From contig CAUWGX010000001.1 of NCBI GenBank assembly GCA_963558565.1, positions 124,001 to 188,000 of the forward strand: 64,000 nucleotides of DNA, in the 5' to 3' direction. Each line of letters starts with the position of its first letter. The stretch's first letter is position 1. The position numbers and the translations under genes are program-made. Source of the DNA: Atopostipes sp963558565 (lineage in GTDB: Bacteria > Bacillota > Bacilli > Lactobacillales > Carnobacteriaceae_A). Below are positions 9,239 to 18,162 of the stretch, piece by piece. Under the pieces are notes generated by a model. The model was not told where the DNA came from. It did not search any database and saw nothing but the letters and a program-made list of their open reading frames with translations.

Positions 9239-10675
9239 ATGAATTTACATCAAAAATTATCAAAAATCTTTCGTCTCATTTTATTCCTCATGATCTTGTT
9301 CGTGGGTGTTACGGAAGAAGCAAAGGCGCAAGACCGAACTTATATTATTGGAACAGATACTACCTACGCACCCTTTGAGTTTGCGGATGAATCCGGTCGT
9401 TTAGTAGGGATTGATATGGATTTACTAGAAGCGATTGCCGAAGACCAAGGTTTTAAATATGAAGTCCGTACTCTGGGTTTTAATGCTGCAGTCCAAGCAC
9501 TTGAGAGCAATCAAGTAGACGGGGTTATTGCTGGAATGAGTATTACAGAAGAACGCCAGGAATCCTTTGATTTTTCAGATCCTTACTATGCCTCCGGTTC
9601 TCAATTTGCAGTAGCAAGTGACAGTTCGATCGAATCTTTTGAAGACTTAAATGGGGAGAGTGTAGCCGTTAAAACAGGAACAACCGGTTATGATGTCGCT
9701 GAGGAATTGGCTGGCGAGTATGGTTTTCAATTAAATACCTTTGAAGATTCTGTAAATATGTATGAAGATTTGCAAGTTGGCAACTCACAAGCAGTGGTGG
9801 AAGATTATCCGGTGATGTTATATGCGACTTCTACCGGGCGGATTGATTTGAAGTTTATTGGTGAACAGCAAGCAGTGGTTGAAAATGGTTTTGCTGTAAA
9901 CAAAGGGGAGAACCGTGAACTTCTACAGATGTTTAATGAAGGATTAGCAAACATTAGAGCTAGTGGCGAATACGACGAAATTATTGCTCGTTATTTAGGA
10001 GAAGAAGCACTCGCTGAACAAAACACTTCGGAAAGTATCTTTACTCAGTTTTTAAATAACATACGCCCTTTATTTGAAGGTTTATGGGCAACAATTTGGT
10101 TAGCGTTCATCTCCTTTTTTATCGCGCTAATTTTCGGGGTTATATTAGGTCTGATGCGGACAAGTGATCTTTCTTTATTTAAACTATTGGCTCAGATTTA
10201 TGTAGATATTATGCGAGGTACCCCTTTAATCGTGCTGTCTTTCTTTATATATTTCGGTATTCCACAAATGACTGGTTTACAATTTGGTGCAAGTATTGCT
10301 GGAATTGTGACTTTAAGTTTAAATACAACCGCCTATATTGCTGAAATTGTCAGAGGAGGTATCCAAGCCGTTGATGTGGGACAAGTAGAAGCTGGAAGAT
10401 CTCTTGGGCTAACAAACGGGATAACATTACGCCGAATTATCCTGCCACAAGCAACGCAAATTGCTTTACCTTCATTGATCAATCAATTCGTTATTACATT
10501 AAAAGATACTTCCATTTTGTCAGTGATCGGGATTGTCGAATTAACGCAAACTGGAAAAATTATTATTGCTCGAACCTATCAATCCGGCAGTATTTGGTTA
10601 ATTATCGGAGTAATGTATATTCTATTAATTACGATTCTGACTAAATTATCCAATCGTTTAGAGAAGGAGTTGTAA
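9239..10675 (+). CDS. glnP: Amino-acid ABC transporter, fused binding protein and permease (GlnP type)
   Basis: A 478-residue fusion found in lactic acid bacteria. Residues 1-30 are a signal sequence ending AKA. Residues 30-260 form an SBP_bac_3 binding domain (YIIGTDTTYAPFEF, GIDMDLLEAIAE, NQVDGVIAGMSIT). The last 210 residues form a His/Glu-type permease with the EAA-like loop (EAGRSLGLTNGITLRRIILPQA). The family imports glutamine/glutamate or other polar amino acids. ATG 9239 is chosen because GAAGGAAGG precedes it. It pairs with the ATPase that begins 2 bp downstream. Exact substrate is inferred only from architecture. Confidence 0.85.
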   Translation: MNLHQKLSKIFRLILFLMILFVGVTEEAKAQDRTYIIGTDTTYAPFEFADESGRLVGIDMDLLEAIAEDQGFKYEVRTLGFNAAVQALESNQVDGVIAGMSITEERQESFDFSDPYYASGSQFAVASDSSIESFEDLNGESVAVKTGTTGYDVAEELAGEYGFQLNTFEDSVNMYEDLQVGNSQAVVEDYPVMLYATSTGRIDLKFIGEQQAVVENGFAVNKGENRELLQMFNEGLANIRASGEYDEIIARYLGEEALAEQNTSESIFTQFLNNIRPLFEGLWATIWLAFISFFIALIFGVILGLMRTSDLSLFKLLAQIYVDIMRGTPLIVLSFFIYFGIPQMTGLQFGASIAGIVTLSLNTTAYIAEIVRGGIQAVDVGQVEAGRSLGLTNGITLRRIILPQATQIALPSLINQFVITLKDTSILSVIGIVELTQTGKIIIARTYQSGSIWLIIGVMYILLITILTKLSNRLEKEL

Positions 10676-10677
10676 GT

Positions 10678-11406
10678 ATGCCAATGATAAAAGTAGAAAA
10701 CTTAAGAAAAAGCTTTGGAGATAATGAAGTCTTAAAAGCGGTCAATCTTGACGTCGAACGGGGAGAAGTGATCTGTGTGATTGGGCCTTCTGGTTCGGGG
10801 AAATCAACTTTTTTACGATGTTTAAATGGGCTCGAACAAATAAATGACGGGCGAGTTTTTGTGGGAGATTTAAATATTGCTGAAAAGATCGTCAATATTG
10901 ATCATGTTCGCGAAAATATTGGGATGGTTTTTCAACAATTTAATTTATTCCCACATCTTACGGTTTCTGAAAATATTACGCTAGCTCCGATTGAACTGCA
11001 TAAAGTCAGTAAAAAAGAGGCTGAGGTCCTCGCTTTAGATTTGTTGAAAATGGTCGGCTTAGAAGAGAAGATTCATGATCAACCCACTTCACTCTCCGGC
11101 GGACAACAACAGCGAGTAGCGATCGCTAGGGCATTGGCTATGAATCCAGATATTATGCTATTTGATGAACCAACTTCAGCTTTAGATCCAGAAATGGTCG
11201 GTGAAGTCTTGGCAGTGATGAAGAAGCTCGCCAACGATGGGATGACTATGGTCATTGTTACACATGAGATGGGCTTTGCGCGTGAAGTAGCCGATCGAGT
11301 GCTTTTTATGGACGAAGGCGTAATCGTTGAAGAAAATGTACCTAAGCAAATATTTGATGCTCCTCAGGAAGCACGTACGCAAAACTTTTTAAATAAAATC
11401 CTTTAA
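10678..11406 (+). CDS. glnQ: Amino-acid ABC transporter ATPase (GlnQ type)
   Basis: A 242-residue ATPase of the polar amino-acid uptake family. Walker A GPSGSGKST (about 33-41), Q-loop VFQQFNLFPH, signature LSGGQQQR (about 138) and Walker B IMLFDEPTSALDP are all intact, as is the switch His in VTHEMGFA. It energises the fused GlnP encoded immediately upstream, with which it forms a two-gene operon. AGAAGGAG precedes the ATG; a second in-frame ATG lies two codons later. A strong terminator follows. Confidence 0.9.
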   Translation: MPMIKVENLRKSFGDNEVLKAVNLDVERGEVICVIGPSGSGKSTFLRCLNGLEQINDGRVFVGDLNIAEKIVNIDHVRENIGMVFQQFNLFPHLTVSENITLAPIELHKVSKKEAEVLALDLLKMVGLEEKIHDQPTSLSGGQQQRVAIARALAMNPDIMLFDEPTSALDPEMVGEVLAVMKKLANDGMTMVIVTHEMGFAREVADRVLFMDEGVIVEENVPKQIFDAPQEARTQNFLNKIL

Positions 11407-11413
11407 GATATAT

Positions 11414-11455
11414 TCACTCTTTGAATAGCCCGTAAGCTATTTGAAGAGTTTTTTA
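11414..11455 (+). terminator. Intrinsic terminator
   Basis: Stem ACTCTTTGAATAGC/GCTATTTGAAGAGT with loop CCGTAA, then a T run. Confidence 0.85.
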
Positions 11456-11488
11456 TAGAAGCTTTTATTCAAATTGCGAGAGAGCTTA

Positions 11489-11517
11489 TTGATAAAAAGT
11501 GCTTTTTGGATTATTCT
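11489..11517 (+). promoter_or_regulatory. Promoter of ppaC
   Basis: TTGATA, 17-bp spacer, TATTCT, about 33 bp before the ATG. Confidence 0.55.
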
Positions 11518-11549
11518 ATAGATAGAGAATTTAAACTAGGAGTGAGGAT

Positions 11550-12482
11550 ATGAGCAAAGTATTGGTTTTTGGTCACCAAAATCCGGATACAGATACGATT
11601 GGTTCAGCCATCGCATTAGATTACTTATTAAATGAATTATCACATGAGTCTGAAGCGGTCGCTTTAGGCAAACCAAATGACGAGACAGCATATGCATTGG
11701 ATTATTTCCGACTAGATGCTCCTCGAGTGATTGAAACAGCTGCGGATGAGGTTTCTGAAGTAGTGTTAGTTGATCATAACGAAGCACAGCAAAGTGTTTC
11801 CGATATTGAAAAAGTTAAAGTAAAAGCTGTTGTGGACCACCACCGAATCGCTAACTTTAAAACTTCAGACCCCCTTTATTACCGGGCAGAACCATTAGGC
11901 TGTACAGCAACCATTTTACTTAAATTGTTTAAGGAACATGAGGTAACTATCCCAAGTGATATTGCTGGCATTTTATTATCTGCGATTGTTTCAGATACCT
12001 TATTGCTTAAGTCGCCAACATGTACCCCAGAGGATGTTCGAGCTGCTGAAGAATTAGCTGAAATTGCAGGAGTTTCTTTAGACGAGTATGGTCTAAACAT
12101 GTTAAAAGCAGGCGCAGATATCTCAGAAAAAACTGCTAAAGAAATACTGAATGACGATGCAAAAACCTTTGATATGGGTTCGGAAACTGTACGCATTGGG
12201 CAAGTAAATGTAGTCGACACAAGTGATGTTATGCTACGTAAAGAAGACATCTTAGAAGAGATGCGTGAAGAAACGAGAGAACATGATTATGGTCTATACG
12301 TTCTACTTGTTACAGACATTCTTGAAAGTAATTCAGTAGCGATTGTGGATGGACCAGGTTATCGTCAATTTGAAATTGCCTTTAGTAAACCTCTCCAATT
12401 AAACACTGTGGATTTAGAAGGCGTTGTTTCGCGTAAGAAACAAGTCGTTCCTCCGCTCAATGATGTTTTTTCTAAAAGATAA
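11550..12482 (+). CDS. ppaC: Manganese-dependent inorganic pyrophosphatase (family II)
   Basis: A 310-residue family II pyrophosphatase that hydrolyses PPi to two phosphates and pulls biosynthetic reactions forward. It shows the DHH-family metal motifs GHQNPDTDT (residues 8-16), LVDHNE (near 73) and the VVDHHR block (near 95), followed by a DHHA2 domain ending in SRKKQVVPPL. Length is typical. It has no CBS or DRTGG insert, so it is the short, non-regulated type. Single gene with its own promoter and terminator. Confidence 0.95.
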   Translation: MSKVLVFGHQNPDTDTIGSAIALDYLLNELSHESEAVALGKPNDETAYALDYFRLDAPRVIETAADEVSEVVLVDHNEAQQSVSDIEKVKVKAVVDHHRIANFKTSDPLYYRAEPLGCTATILLKLFKEHEVTIPSDIAGILLSAIVSDTLLLKSPTCTPEDVRAAEELAEIAGVSLDEYGLNMLKAGADISEKTAKEILNDDAKTFDMGSETVRIGQVNVVDTSDVMLRKEDILEEMREETREHDYGLYVLLVTDILESNSVAIVDGPGYRQFEIAFSKPLQLNTVDLEGVVSRKKQVVPPLNDVFSKR

Positions 12483-12496
12483 TATAATAACGAGAT

Positions 12497-12548
12497 AAAA
12501 ATCCGAAGATCCAGTCTTTGTACTGAACTTCGGATTTTATTTTTTTTA
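12497..12548. terminator. Bidirectional intrinsic terminator
   Basis: Perfect 11-bp stem AAAATCCGAAG/CTTCGGATTTT, flanked by A and T runs between convergent genes. Confidence 0.85.
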
Positions 12549-12562
12549 TGGCCATAACGAGA

Positions 12563-13567
12563 TTAGTTTAATCTACTTTCATTAAGAGCCGTTTCTTTTT
12601 TAAACTCATTTTTTGCATAATCAATGAAGATAAAAAGACCGATAGAAGCTTTATAAGAGAGGAGACCGATAAAACCTAGTTTCCCACCAATTCCATCAAG
12701 GATAGAAAACGAAGCAACGAATAAGAGATAATTAATCATAGTGACTACCACCAAGTGGGTTAAACTATGGATGCGATTTGTCGTAGACATCCCGATAATA
12801 GCCCCAGAAAATACGGCGGTTTTAAGCGGCAGCATACTGCTTGGTAAAATAATTGTTCCTAATAAAGTGACAAACATCGTTGCTTTTATCGGAGATAAAA
12901 GCTTATATTTATGTAAGGAATAAGCTGCAAAAGCTCCAATGAAAACAGCTAATAATGAAGGGAATACGAATTTTTCTTCCATTGGGAGGCGCGCTGCTGG
13001 TTGGACATCTAAAAGAAAATAAATACAAATTAAACTAGCTATGTAGGCAATAGCCCCTCCACGACCTCCAATTCCCAAGAAACAAGGGGAGAAAGCGATA
13101 AAAAGAATACTGGTGACTGCTCCAATCAATAAAGCTGTTAACCAATCTTCACATAAGTAAGAACCAATCATCCCTGCACATACGCCCGATAAAGCTTCCC
13201 CTTCATAAGCAGGGAACAAAAATGAAGACAACAAACAGACAGCACTTGCGGAAAAGATCGTTGAAACATCAAATAATTTAGCTATAAAGTAAGTGGCTAT
13301 AGTCGTAGACAAAACGATGATGATAGATAGAATAATCTGGTGAAGAGAAACAGTTTGTTCAATATCTTCCCGTTCGCTGACAGTTTTTATTTTGTCGTGT
13401 AGACCTACAAAGATGAATAGACTGATGGTTAAAATCAATAGAATTTCAAGGGAGTTTTTTATATGAAAACTTTTATGTAACGTATGAAATAAGAATTGTA
13501 CCGCGAAAACAGCACTGGCCAAAATAATGATTAGAGACCTAAGTTTTACTACAGAAGTTTTTTTCAT
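12563..13567 (-). CDS. Unrecognised polytopic membrane protein
   Basis: A 334-residue protein with about nine or ten hydrophobic segments. I do not recognise the family. The N-terminal third has two membrane segments and a charged loop (KIKTVSEREDIEQT). The rest is glycine-rich, with GIGGRGGAIAYIAS and DGIGGKLGFIGLL near the ends of membrane segments. It has no signal peptide cleavage site and no obvious enzymatic motif. The gene is transcribed alone, convergent with ppaC, with about 230 bp upstream. It could be a transporter or a membrane scaffold. Confidence 0.6.
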   Translation of the reverse strand: MKKTSVVKLRSLIIILASAVFAVQFLFHTLHKSFHIKNSLEILLILTISLFIFVGLHDKIKTVSEREDIEQTVSLHQIILSIIIVLSTTIATYFIAKLFDVSTIFSASAVCLLSSFLFPAYEGEALSGVCAGMIGSYLCEDWLTALLIGAVTSILFIAFSPCFLGIGGRGGAIAYIASLICIYFLLDVQPAARLPMEEKFVFPSLLAVFIGAFAAYSLHKYKLLSPIKATMFVTLLGTIILPSSMLPLKTAVFSGAIIGMSTTNRIHSLTHLVVVTMINYLLFVASFSILDGIGGKLGFIGLLSYKASIGLFIFIDYAKNEFKKETALNESRLN

Positions 13568-13742
13568 GAGCTCTCATCCTTACTAATTATTGTGAATATA
13601 TTCACTTATTTAGTGTTATTTTATCACTACTAGAGAGTGAAAGCTATGAAAAAACGTTATTAAATAAAGAAATATGTGAAAAAAGTACTTTTTTTACTGA
13701 ATGCTAGAGCTTAGAAGTGCTCTTCCTACTTTATTCCATCAA

Positions 13743-13782
13743 AAAAAGAGTGCCGTTTTATTTTGACGGCACTCTTTTAAAA
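13743..13782 (-). terminator. Intrinsic terminator of the lysC-asd-dapAB operon
   Basis: Stem AAAGAGTGCCGT/ACGGCACTCTTT lying 20 bp past the dapB stop, with a T run on the minus strand. Confidence 0.85.
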
Positions 13783-13797
13783 AATAAATTTTTAAGT

Positions 13798-14526
13798 TTA
13801 AAGATTATCAAATGTATAGAAACCATTTTCTTTTTTAATTAATTGAGGCGCTACTTGTAAAGCTCCATTGGCAAAAATATCTTTAGACTGCGCACGATGG
13901 CTAATTGTAATCTCTTCATCTAGTCCTGCGAAGTAAACATCATGTTCTCCAACGATCGTACCGCCACGGATAGCAGAGACGCCAATTTCATTTGGATCAC
14001 GTTTTTCTGAACGATCATGACGATTGTAAATGACTTCTGCATTTTTTCGAGATTCAACATCTTTAATGGTATCCAGCAATAAGTTAAGTGTACCACTTGG
14101 CGCATCAATCTTTTGATTATGGTGTTTTTCAAGAAGTTCAACGTCATAACCTTCTAATAGTTCTGTCGCAAGTTCAACGATTTTGGTCATTACATGTACG
14201 CCATAACTCATATTCGGACTAAAGAAAATTGGTTGCTTTTCAGCTTTTATTTTAGCTTTTTCAATAATTTCTTCCTTTTTACCTGTTGTAGCAATAATGA
14301 TCGGCAGGTTGACTGCTTCTGACTCAAGCATTTCAAAAGTTAAATTTGGATGTGAAAAGTCAATGATAACATCCGCTTCAGGCAATTCATCAAAACCATG
14401 ATAAACAGGGTAAGGCGTTTCGTCACCAGCAGGGACGACTGTACCGACAATTTCATCGCCTTGCTTTTCCGCTAAAGCGGCCACACGTTCACTCATTGCG
14501 CCATAACCGACTAAAATAATTTTCAT
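13798..14526 (-). CDS. dapB: 4-hydroxy-tetrahydrodipicolinate reductase
   Basis: A 242-residue NAD(P)H-dependent reductase of the diaminopimelate/lysine pathway. It starts with a GYGAMS nucleotide-binding turn and contains the signature EKHHNQKIDAPSGT (near residue 134) with the catalytic His/Lys region and substrate-binding residues. It follows dapA by 1 bp and is the last gene of the lysine-riboswitch-controlled operon. Length is close to the family norm. The late pathway genes (dapE/dapF/lysA) are not in this operon. Confidence 0.95.
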   Translation of the reverse strand: MKIILVGYGAMSERVAALAEKQGDEIVGTVVPAGDETPYPVYHGFDELPEADVIIDFSHPNLTFEMLESEAVNLPIIIATTGKKEEIIEKAKIKAEKQPIFFSPNMSYGVHVMTKIVELATELLEGYDVELLEKHHNQKIDAPSGTLNLLLDTIKDVESRKNAEVIYNRHDRSEKRDPNEIGVSAIRGGTIVGEHDVYFAGLDEEITISHRAQSKDIFANGALQVAPQLIKKENGFYTFDNL

Positions 14527-14527
14527 A

Positions 14528-15412
14528 TTAATTCAATCCTTCTTTTAAAGATTCATAAGCCTCAATTAACTCACTAACACGGTCTTTATCTAATGCGACT
14601 AAAGGTAGACGCACTTCATAATCACCATAGCCTAAATGGCTCACAACCGCTTTAATGGAGATCGGATTAAGATCAGCACCTATTTCATCTGTAAAAGAGA
14701 AGAGTTGTCGATTGAGTTGCATCGCGGCTGTTGGATTTTCTTGTGCTAACTCATAAAGTTCTTGTTGTTCATTGGGGATCGCATTTGCTACTACAGAAAT
14801 CAAGCCTTGGCCTCCTGACGCATAGAAGGGGAGGGCAATATCATCATTTCCACCATAAAAGGCAAAGTCATCCGCTACTAAATTCATCATGCGTGTAAGA
14901 TGTGCTAAATCTCCTGTAGCATCTTTTAAAGCAACGATATTAGAATGTTGTGATAATTCAACCACTGTTTCAGCTTCTAAACTCATTCCCGTCCGTCCAG
15001 GGACATCATACAGAATAATCGGAAGCTCTACCGCATCTGCGATAGCGGTGAAGTGTGCGATCGCTCCTGCTTGTGTTGTTTTATTGTAGTAAGGAGTAAT
15101 CACTAGTAAACCATCGACACCGACTTCTTGCGCTGCTAGAGAAGCTTCAATCGATTCTTGGGTATTGTTTGTTCCGGTTCCCGCAATCACAGGAATTTCT
15201 CCGTTCGCTACTTTTACAGCAACTTCTAAAGTTTGTCTTTTTTCAGCCAGGGATAAGGTAGAACTTTCACCCGTCGTCCCGTTCATAACAAAAGCTTGAA
15301 TATTATTTTCTTTTAGAAAAACTAAATGTTGCTCTAAATGCTCAAGATCTAATTTTCCTCCTTTAAAAGGAGTGGTTACTGCTGCTGAAACACCTTCAAA
15401 TAATAAACTCAT
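14528..15412 (-). CDS. dapA: 4-hydroxy-tetrahydrodipicolinate synthase
   Basis: A 294-residue TIM-barrel aldolase condensing pyruvate with aspartate semialdehyde. Visible motifs are GTTGESSTLS (near 45), the catalytic Tyr in PYYNKTTQ (near 133) and the Schiff-base Lys in VALKDATG (near 162). It lies between asd and dapB in a tight operon. The ribosome site is AAGGTGATC before ATG. Feedback control is expected mainly at the riboswitch and at lysC. Confidence 0.95.
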   Translation of the reverse strand: MSLLFEGVSAAVTTPFKGGKLDLEHLEQHLVFLKENNIQAFVMNGTTGESSTLSLAEKRQTLEVAVKVANGEIPVIAGTGTNNTQESIEASLAAQEVGVDGLLVITPYYNKTTQAGAIAHFTAIADAVELPIILYDVPGRTGMSLEAETVVELSQHSNIVALKDATGDLAHLTRMMNLVADDFAFYGGNDDIALPFYASGGQGLISVVANAIPNEQQELYELAQENPTAAMQLNRQLFSFTDEIGADLNPISIKAVVSHLGYGDYEVRLPLVALDKDRVSELIEAYESLKEGLN

Positions 15413-15439
15413 TAATGATCACCTTCCATATAAACTAGA

Positions 15440-16417
15440 TTATCTTTGTATTAATTGTTCTAAAATCTGGACCGCATTTAAAGCTGCCCCTTTTAGAATG
15501 TTATCACTAACAGACCAGATGTGATAAGTATTTTCTAAACTATCATCTTTCCGAATACGACCTACATAAACATCATCGTTTCCTGCAGCGTCAAGAGGTG
15601 TTGGATATTCTAAATGCTCAAGATCATCTTTTAATACGATTCCTTTTTTATCTTTAAACACTGCTCGTACCTCTTCAACAGAAGGGCTCTCTTCAAAAGT
15701 AACGTTCATGGCAATCGCATGCGATGATTTTACAGGAACACGTACACAAGTAGCCGTCACTGGTAAATCAGGCTTATTGAGAATTTTACGTGTTTCATCA
15801 ATCATTTTTTGCTCTTCCTTCGTATAGCCATCCTCTAAGAAATCATCAATATGAGGGAGCACATTATTATAAATCGGATAAGGATAATTTAAAGGCTCTT
15901 CTCCGCGTTCTCCACGTTCCATATCTTCAATGCCGGCCCAACCAGAACCAGAAACAGATTGGTAAGTAGTGTAAGCTACTCTTTTCAGACCAAAAGCATC
16001 TTCTAAAATCTTCAAGGGCGAAACGGACTGAATGGTCGAACAATTCGGATTGGCAATAATTTTACGATTCAATGTCGGTTGATTGACTTCAGGCACGATT
16101 AAGTCGATCTCCGGATCCATCCGCCAAGCGCTTGAATTATCAATAACAATCGCTCCATTTTCTTCAAATAAAGGCGAGTAGTGTTTACTGATTTCACCGC
16201 CTCCAGACATTAAAACATAATCGAAGTCTTCTTTCGTGGCGGCTTCCGTTAACTCGCGAACGACAAGTGTGTCGCCTGCAAAAGGAATTTCCATTCCTTT
16301 TGAACGAGCCGAAGCGAAGAGAACAAGTTCATCGATGACTACCTTTTTTTCTTCAAGCAACTTTAAGATTGTAGACCCCACTAAACCTGTTGCACCAATT
16401 ACAGCTACTTTCGTCAT
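15440..16417 (-). CDS. asd: Aspartate-semialdehyde dehydrogenase
   Basis: A 325-residue NADP-dependent reductase of aspartyl phosphate. It begins with the Rossmann motif VAVIGATGLVGST and has the active-site Cys in NPNCSTIQ (near residue 129) and the acidic/basic block around VPVKSSHAIAMN. The start at 16417 is chosen because GGGAGGAATT sits just upstream, whereas the longer in-frame extension to 16495 overlaps lysC. It is the second gene of the lysC-asd-dapA-dapB operon. Confidence 0.95.
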   Translation of the reverse strand: MTKVAVIGATGLVGSTILKLLEEKKVVIDELVLFASARSKGMEIPFAGDTLVVRELTEAATKEDFDYVLMSGGGEISKHYSPLFEENGAIVIDNSSAWRMDPEIDLIVPEVNQPTLNRKIIANPNCSTIQSVSPLKILEDAFGLKRVAYTTYQSVSGSGWAGIEDMERGERGEEPLNYPYPIYNNVLPHIDDFLEDGYTKEEQKMIDETRKILNKPDLPVTATCVRVPVKSSHAIAMNVTFEESPSVEEVRAVFKDKKGIVLKDDLEHLEYPTPLDAAGNDDVYVGRIRKDDSLENTYHIWSVSDNILKGAALNAVQILEQLIQR

Positions 16418-16436
16418 AAATAATTCCTCCCATAGT

Positions 16437-17645
16437 TTATAAATTAAATGTTTCGCATAGTATCTCAGTGGCTTTTTGATTATTTTCATGATCAATCAAA
16501 AATGTAATACTAATTTCTGAAGTCGTTACTTGTGAGAAAGAAATATCATTTTCGATTAATGTTCGAAATACTTTAGATGCCACACCATGCATATCACGCA
16601 TGCCCGCGCCAATGACAGAAAGTTTAACAAAATTTTCATTGAGAACAATCTCTAAATCTTGATAAGTTTCTTTCAAGACACCGGTTAAAGCATTGATTTG
16701 AATTTTATCATTGTGTTTAGCGGTAAAGCTAAATTGTAAATAATTTTCATCATCGATTTGAGAGATCATATCGATATTGATCTCACTTTCATCGAGTAAA
16801 TTAAATAAATCATTCAAGAGTTTAAAATCTGTTGTAGGGTAAGAGAGGACGACTTGAATGACATCATCATCTACCGCCACTCCTGTTACAGCTTTTCTTT
16901 CTAACATTTCATCATCAGGCACAATCCATGTTCCTTTCTCATTTGATAATGTTTTTCCAATATATAAAGGAATATCGTTATTAAAAGCTACTTCCACTGA
17001 GCGAGATTCCAATACACCAGCCCCCAGGGAAGCCATTTCCATCATTTCACCAGCAGAAATTTGGCTTAATTGTTGAGCTTTAGGATATAATCGAGGATCC
17101 GTACTATAGATCCCATCAACATCTGTGTAAATTTCGCAAGGGCAATCTAAAATAGACGCGATCGCTGCCGCCGTTGTATCAGAACCTCCGCGGCCGAGAG
17201 TAGTCAGTTCTCCGTATTCATTAAATCCTTGAAAACCAGCGACAATAATAATTTCATTGGTCGTCAATAAATCAAGAAATCGTTGGTCAGCAATTGAAGC
17301 AATCTTGCTTTTTAAATGATGACCGACTGTCTGAATGCCTGCTTGATAACCCGTTAAAGATTTTGCTTGTACGTCTAATTGTTTTAAAGCCATTGAAAGG
17401 TAAGCAATGGATTGTTGTTCACCTGTTGTTAAGAGCATTGCTAAGTCTTCTTGATTCGGATGATCCGTCACCCGAGCCACATTCTCTAACAAATGATCTG
17501 TCGTATCGCCCATCGCTGAAACGACAACCACTAACTTTTCTTTTTTACTCACTCGTTTTTGTAAATAAGCAGCCACCTTACGGATTTTATCGAAAGTACT
17601 AATACTTGAACCTCCATATTTCAAAACGGCTAAATTATTTTCCAT
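16437..17645 (-). CDS. lysC: Aspartate kinase
   Basis: A 402-residue monofunctional aspartokinase catalysing the first step of the aspartate pathway. The kinase domain opens with LKYGGSS and includes GFQGFNEYGELTTLGRGGSDTTA (residues spanning about 140-163) and YTDVDGIYSTDPR. Two ACT domains occupy about 265-402. The start at 17645 is preferred: GAAGAGGT precedes it, while the ATG at 17663 has no ribosome site. It heads the operon directly below a lysine riboswitch, so it is expected to be the lysine-responsive isozyme. Confidence 0.93.
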   Translation of the reverse strand: MENNLAVLKYGGSSISTFDKIRKVAAYLQKRVSKKEKLVVVVSAMGDTTDHLLENVARVTDHPNQEDLAMLLTTGEQQSIAYLSMALKQLDVQAKSLTGYQAGIQTVGHHLKSKIASIADQRFLDLLTTNEIIIVAGFQGFNEYGELTTLGRGGSDTTAAAIASILDCPCEIYTDVDGIYSTDPRLYPKAQQLSQISAGEMMEMASLGAGVLESRSVEVAFNNDIPLYIGKTLSNEKGTWIVPDDEMLERKAVTGVAVDDDVIQVVLSYPTTDFKLLNDLFNLLDESEINIDMISQIDDENYLQFSFTAKHNDKIQINALTGVLKETYQDLEIVLNENFVKLSVIGAGMRDMHGVASKVFRTLIENDISFSQVTTSEISITFLIDHENNQKATEILCETFNL

Positions 17646-17711
17646 TGTATTCAACCTCTTCATTACGAATATTATTTTTATTGAATCATAGACTTCGTAG
17701 GGTAGAGCAGA

Positions 17712-17750
17712 AATTAAAAAGACAAGCCGAGAACTTCTCGACTTGTCATA
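17712..17750 (-). terminator. Riboswitch-controlled terminator before lysC
   Basis: On the minus strand GACAAGTCGAG and CTCGGCTTGTC form an 11-bp stem followed by TTTTTAATTT, between the L-box aptamer and lysC. This is the expression platform of a transcription-terminating riboswitch. Confidence 0.85.
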
Positions 17751-17761
17751 ACAGTTAACTA

Positions 17762-17936
17762 TTACAAGGGAAGCTCATCATGCTAAATGCTCTGACAGTT
17801 TGTAAATTATTCATTTACAACCCAACAGTTTATAAGCTGTAACTTATAAACTATTTCGGCAAATTTCCCTTTCCGTATTTTAACTTACAGTTTAATCCTC
17901 AATACGTACTCTTGATTTTTGCACCTCATCCAAAGA
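17762..17936 (-). promoter_or_regulatory. Lysine riboswitch (L-box aptamer)
   Basis: The minus-strand leader of lysC carries conserved L-box blocks in order: GATGAGGTGC (17930-17921), CAAGAGTACG, GGAAAGGGAAATTTGCCGAA (around 17870-17850), TGGG, ACTGTCAGAGC and GATGAGCTTCCC (ending near 17768). The order and spacing match the Rfam lysine riboswitch. Lysine binding should favour the terminator directly downstream and switch off lysC-asd-dapA-dapB. Confidence 0.93.
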
Positions 17937-17958
17937 ATATCTTATTCAATTAGTAGCT

Positions 17959-17987
17959 AATATACCAGAGATATAGATTGAAGTAAA
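17959..17987 (-). promoter_or_regulatory. Promoter of the lysine operon
   Basis: On the minus strand TTTACT, 17-bp spacer, TATATT, ending about 23 bp before the L-box aptamer. Confidence 0.65.
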
Positions 17988-18107
17988 ATTTATCCTTTCA
18001 TATTTTTACTAAACGCTTTTTCTTTTAGTTGGTACAGTAAACTATCATCATTTTATTTAAGTCCAAAGGCTTATATATCAAGGGTAGAAGGTAGTTGTTC
18101 AATACAA

Positions 18108-18142
18108 ATAAAAACTTCTTCAAATGTTTAAGAAGTTTTTAT
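18108..18142 (-). terminator. Intrinsic terminator of trhO
   Basis: AACTTCTT and AAGAAGTT arms with flanking A/T runs lie 20-50 bp beyond the trhO stop. Confidence 0.7.
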
Positions 18143-18162
18143 TTGAAGAAGTTCTGTTTTTT

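Noticed and set aside
18005..18025. cre-like ACTAAACGCTTTTTC upstream of the lysine operon
   Set aside because: Poor match on one side and placed upstream of the promoter without a link to carbon metabolism.
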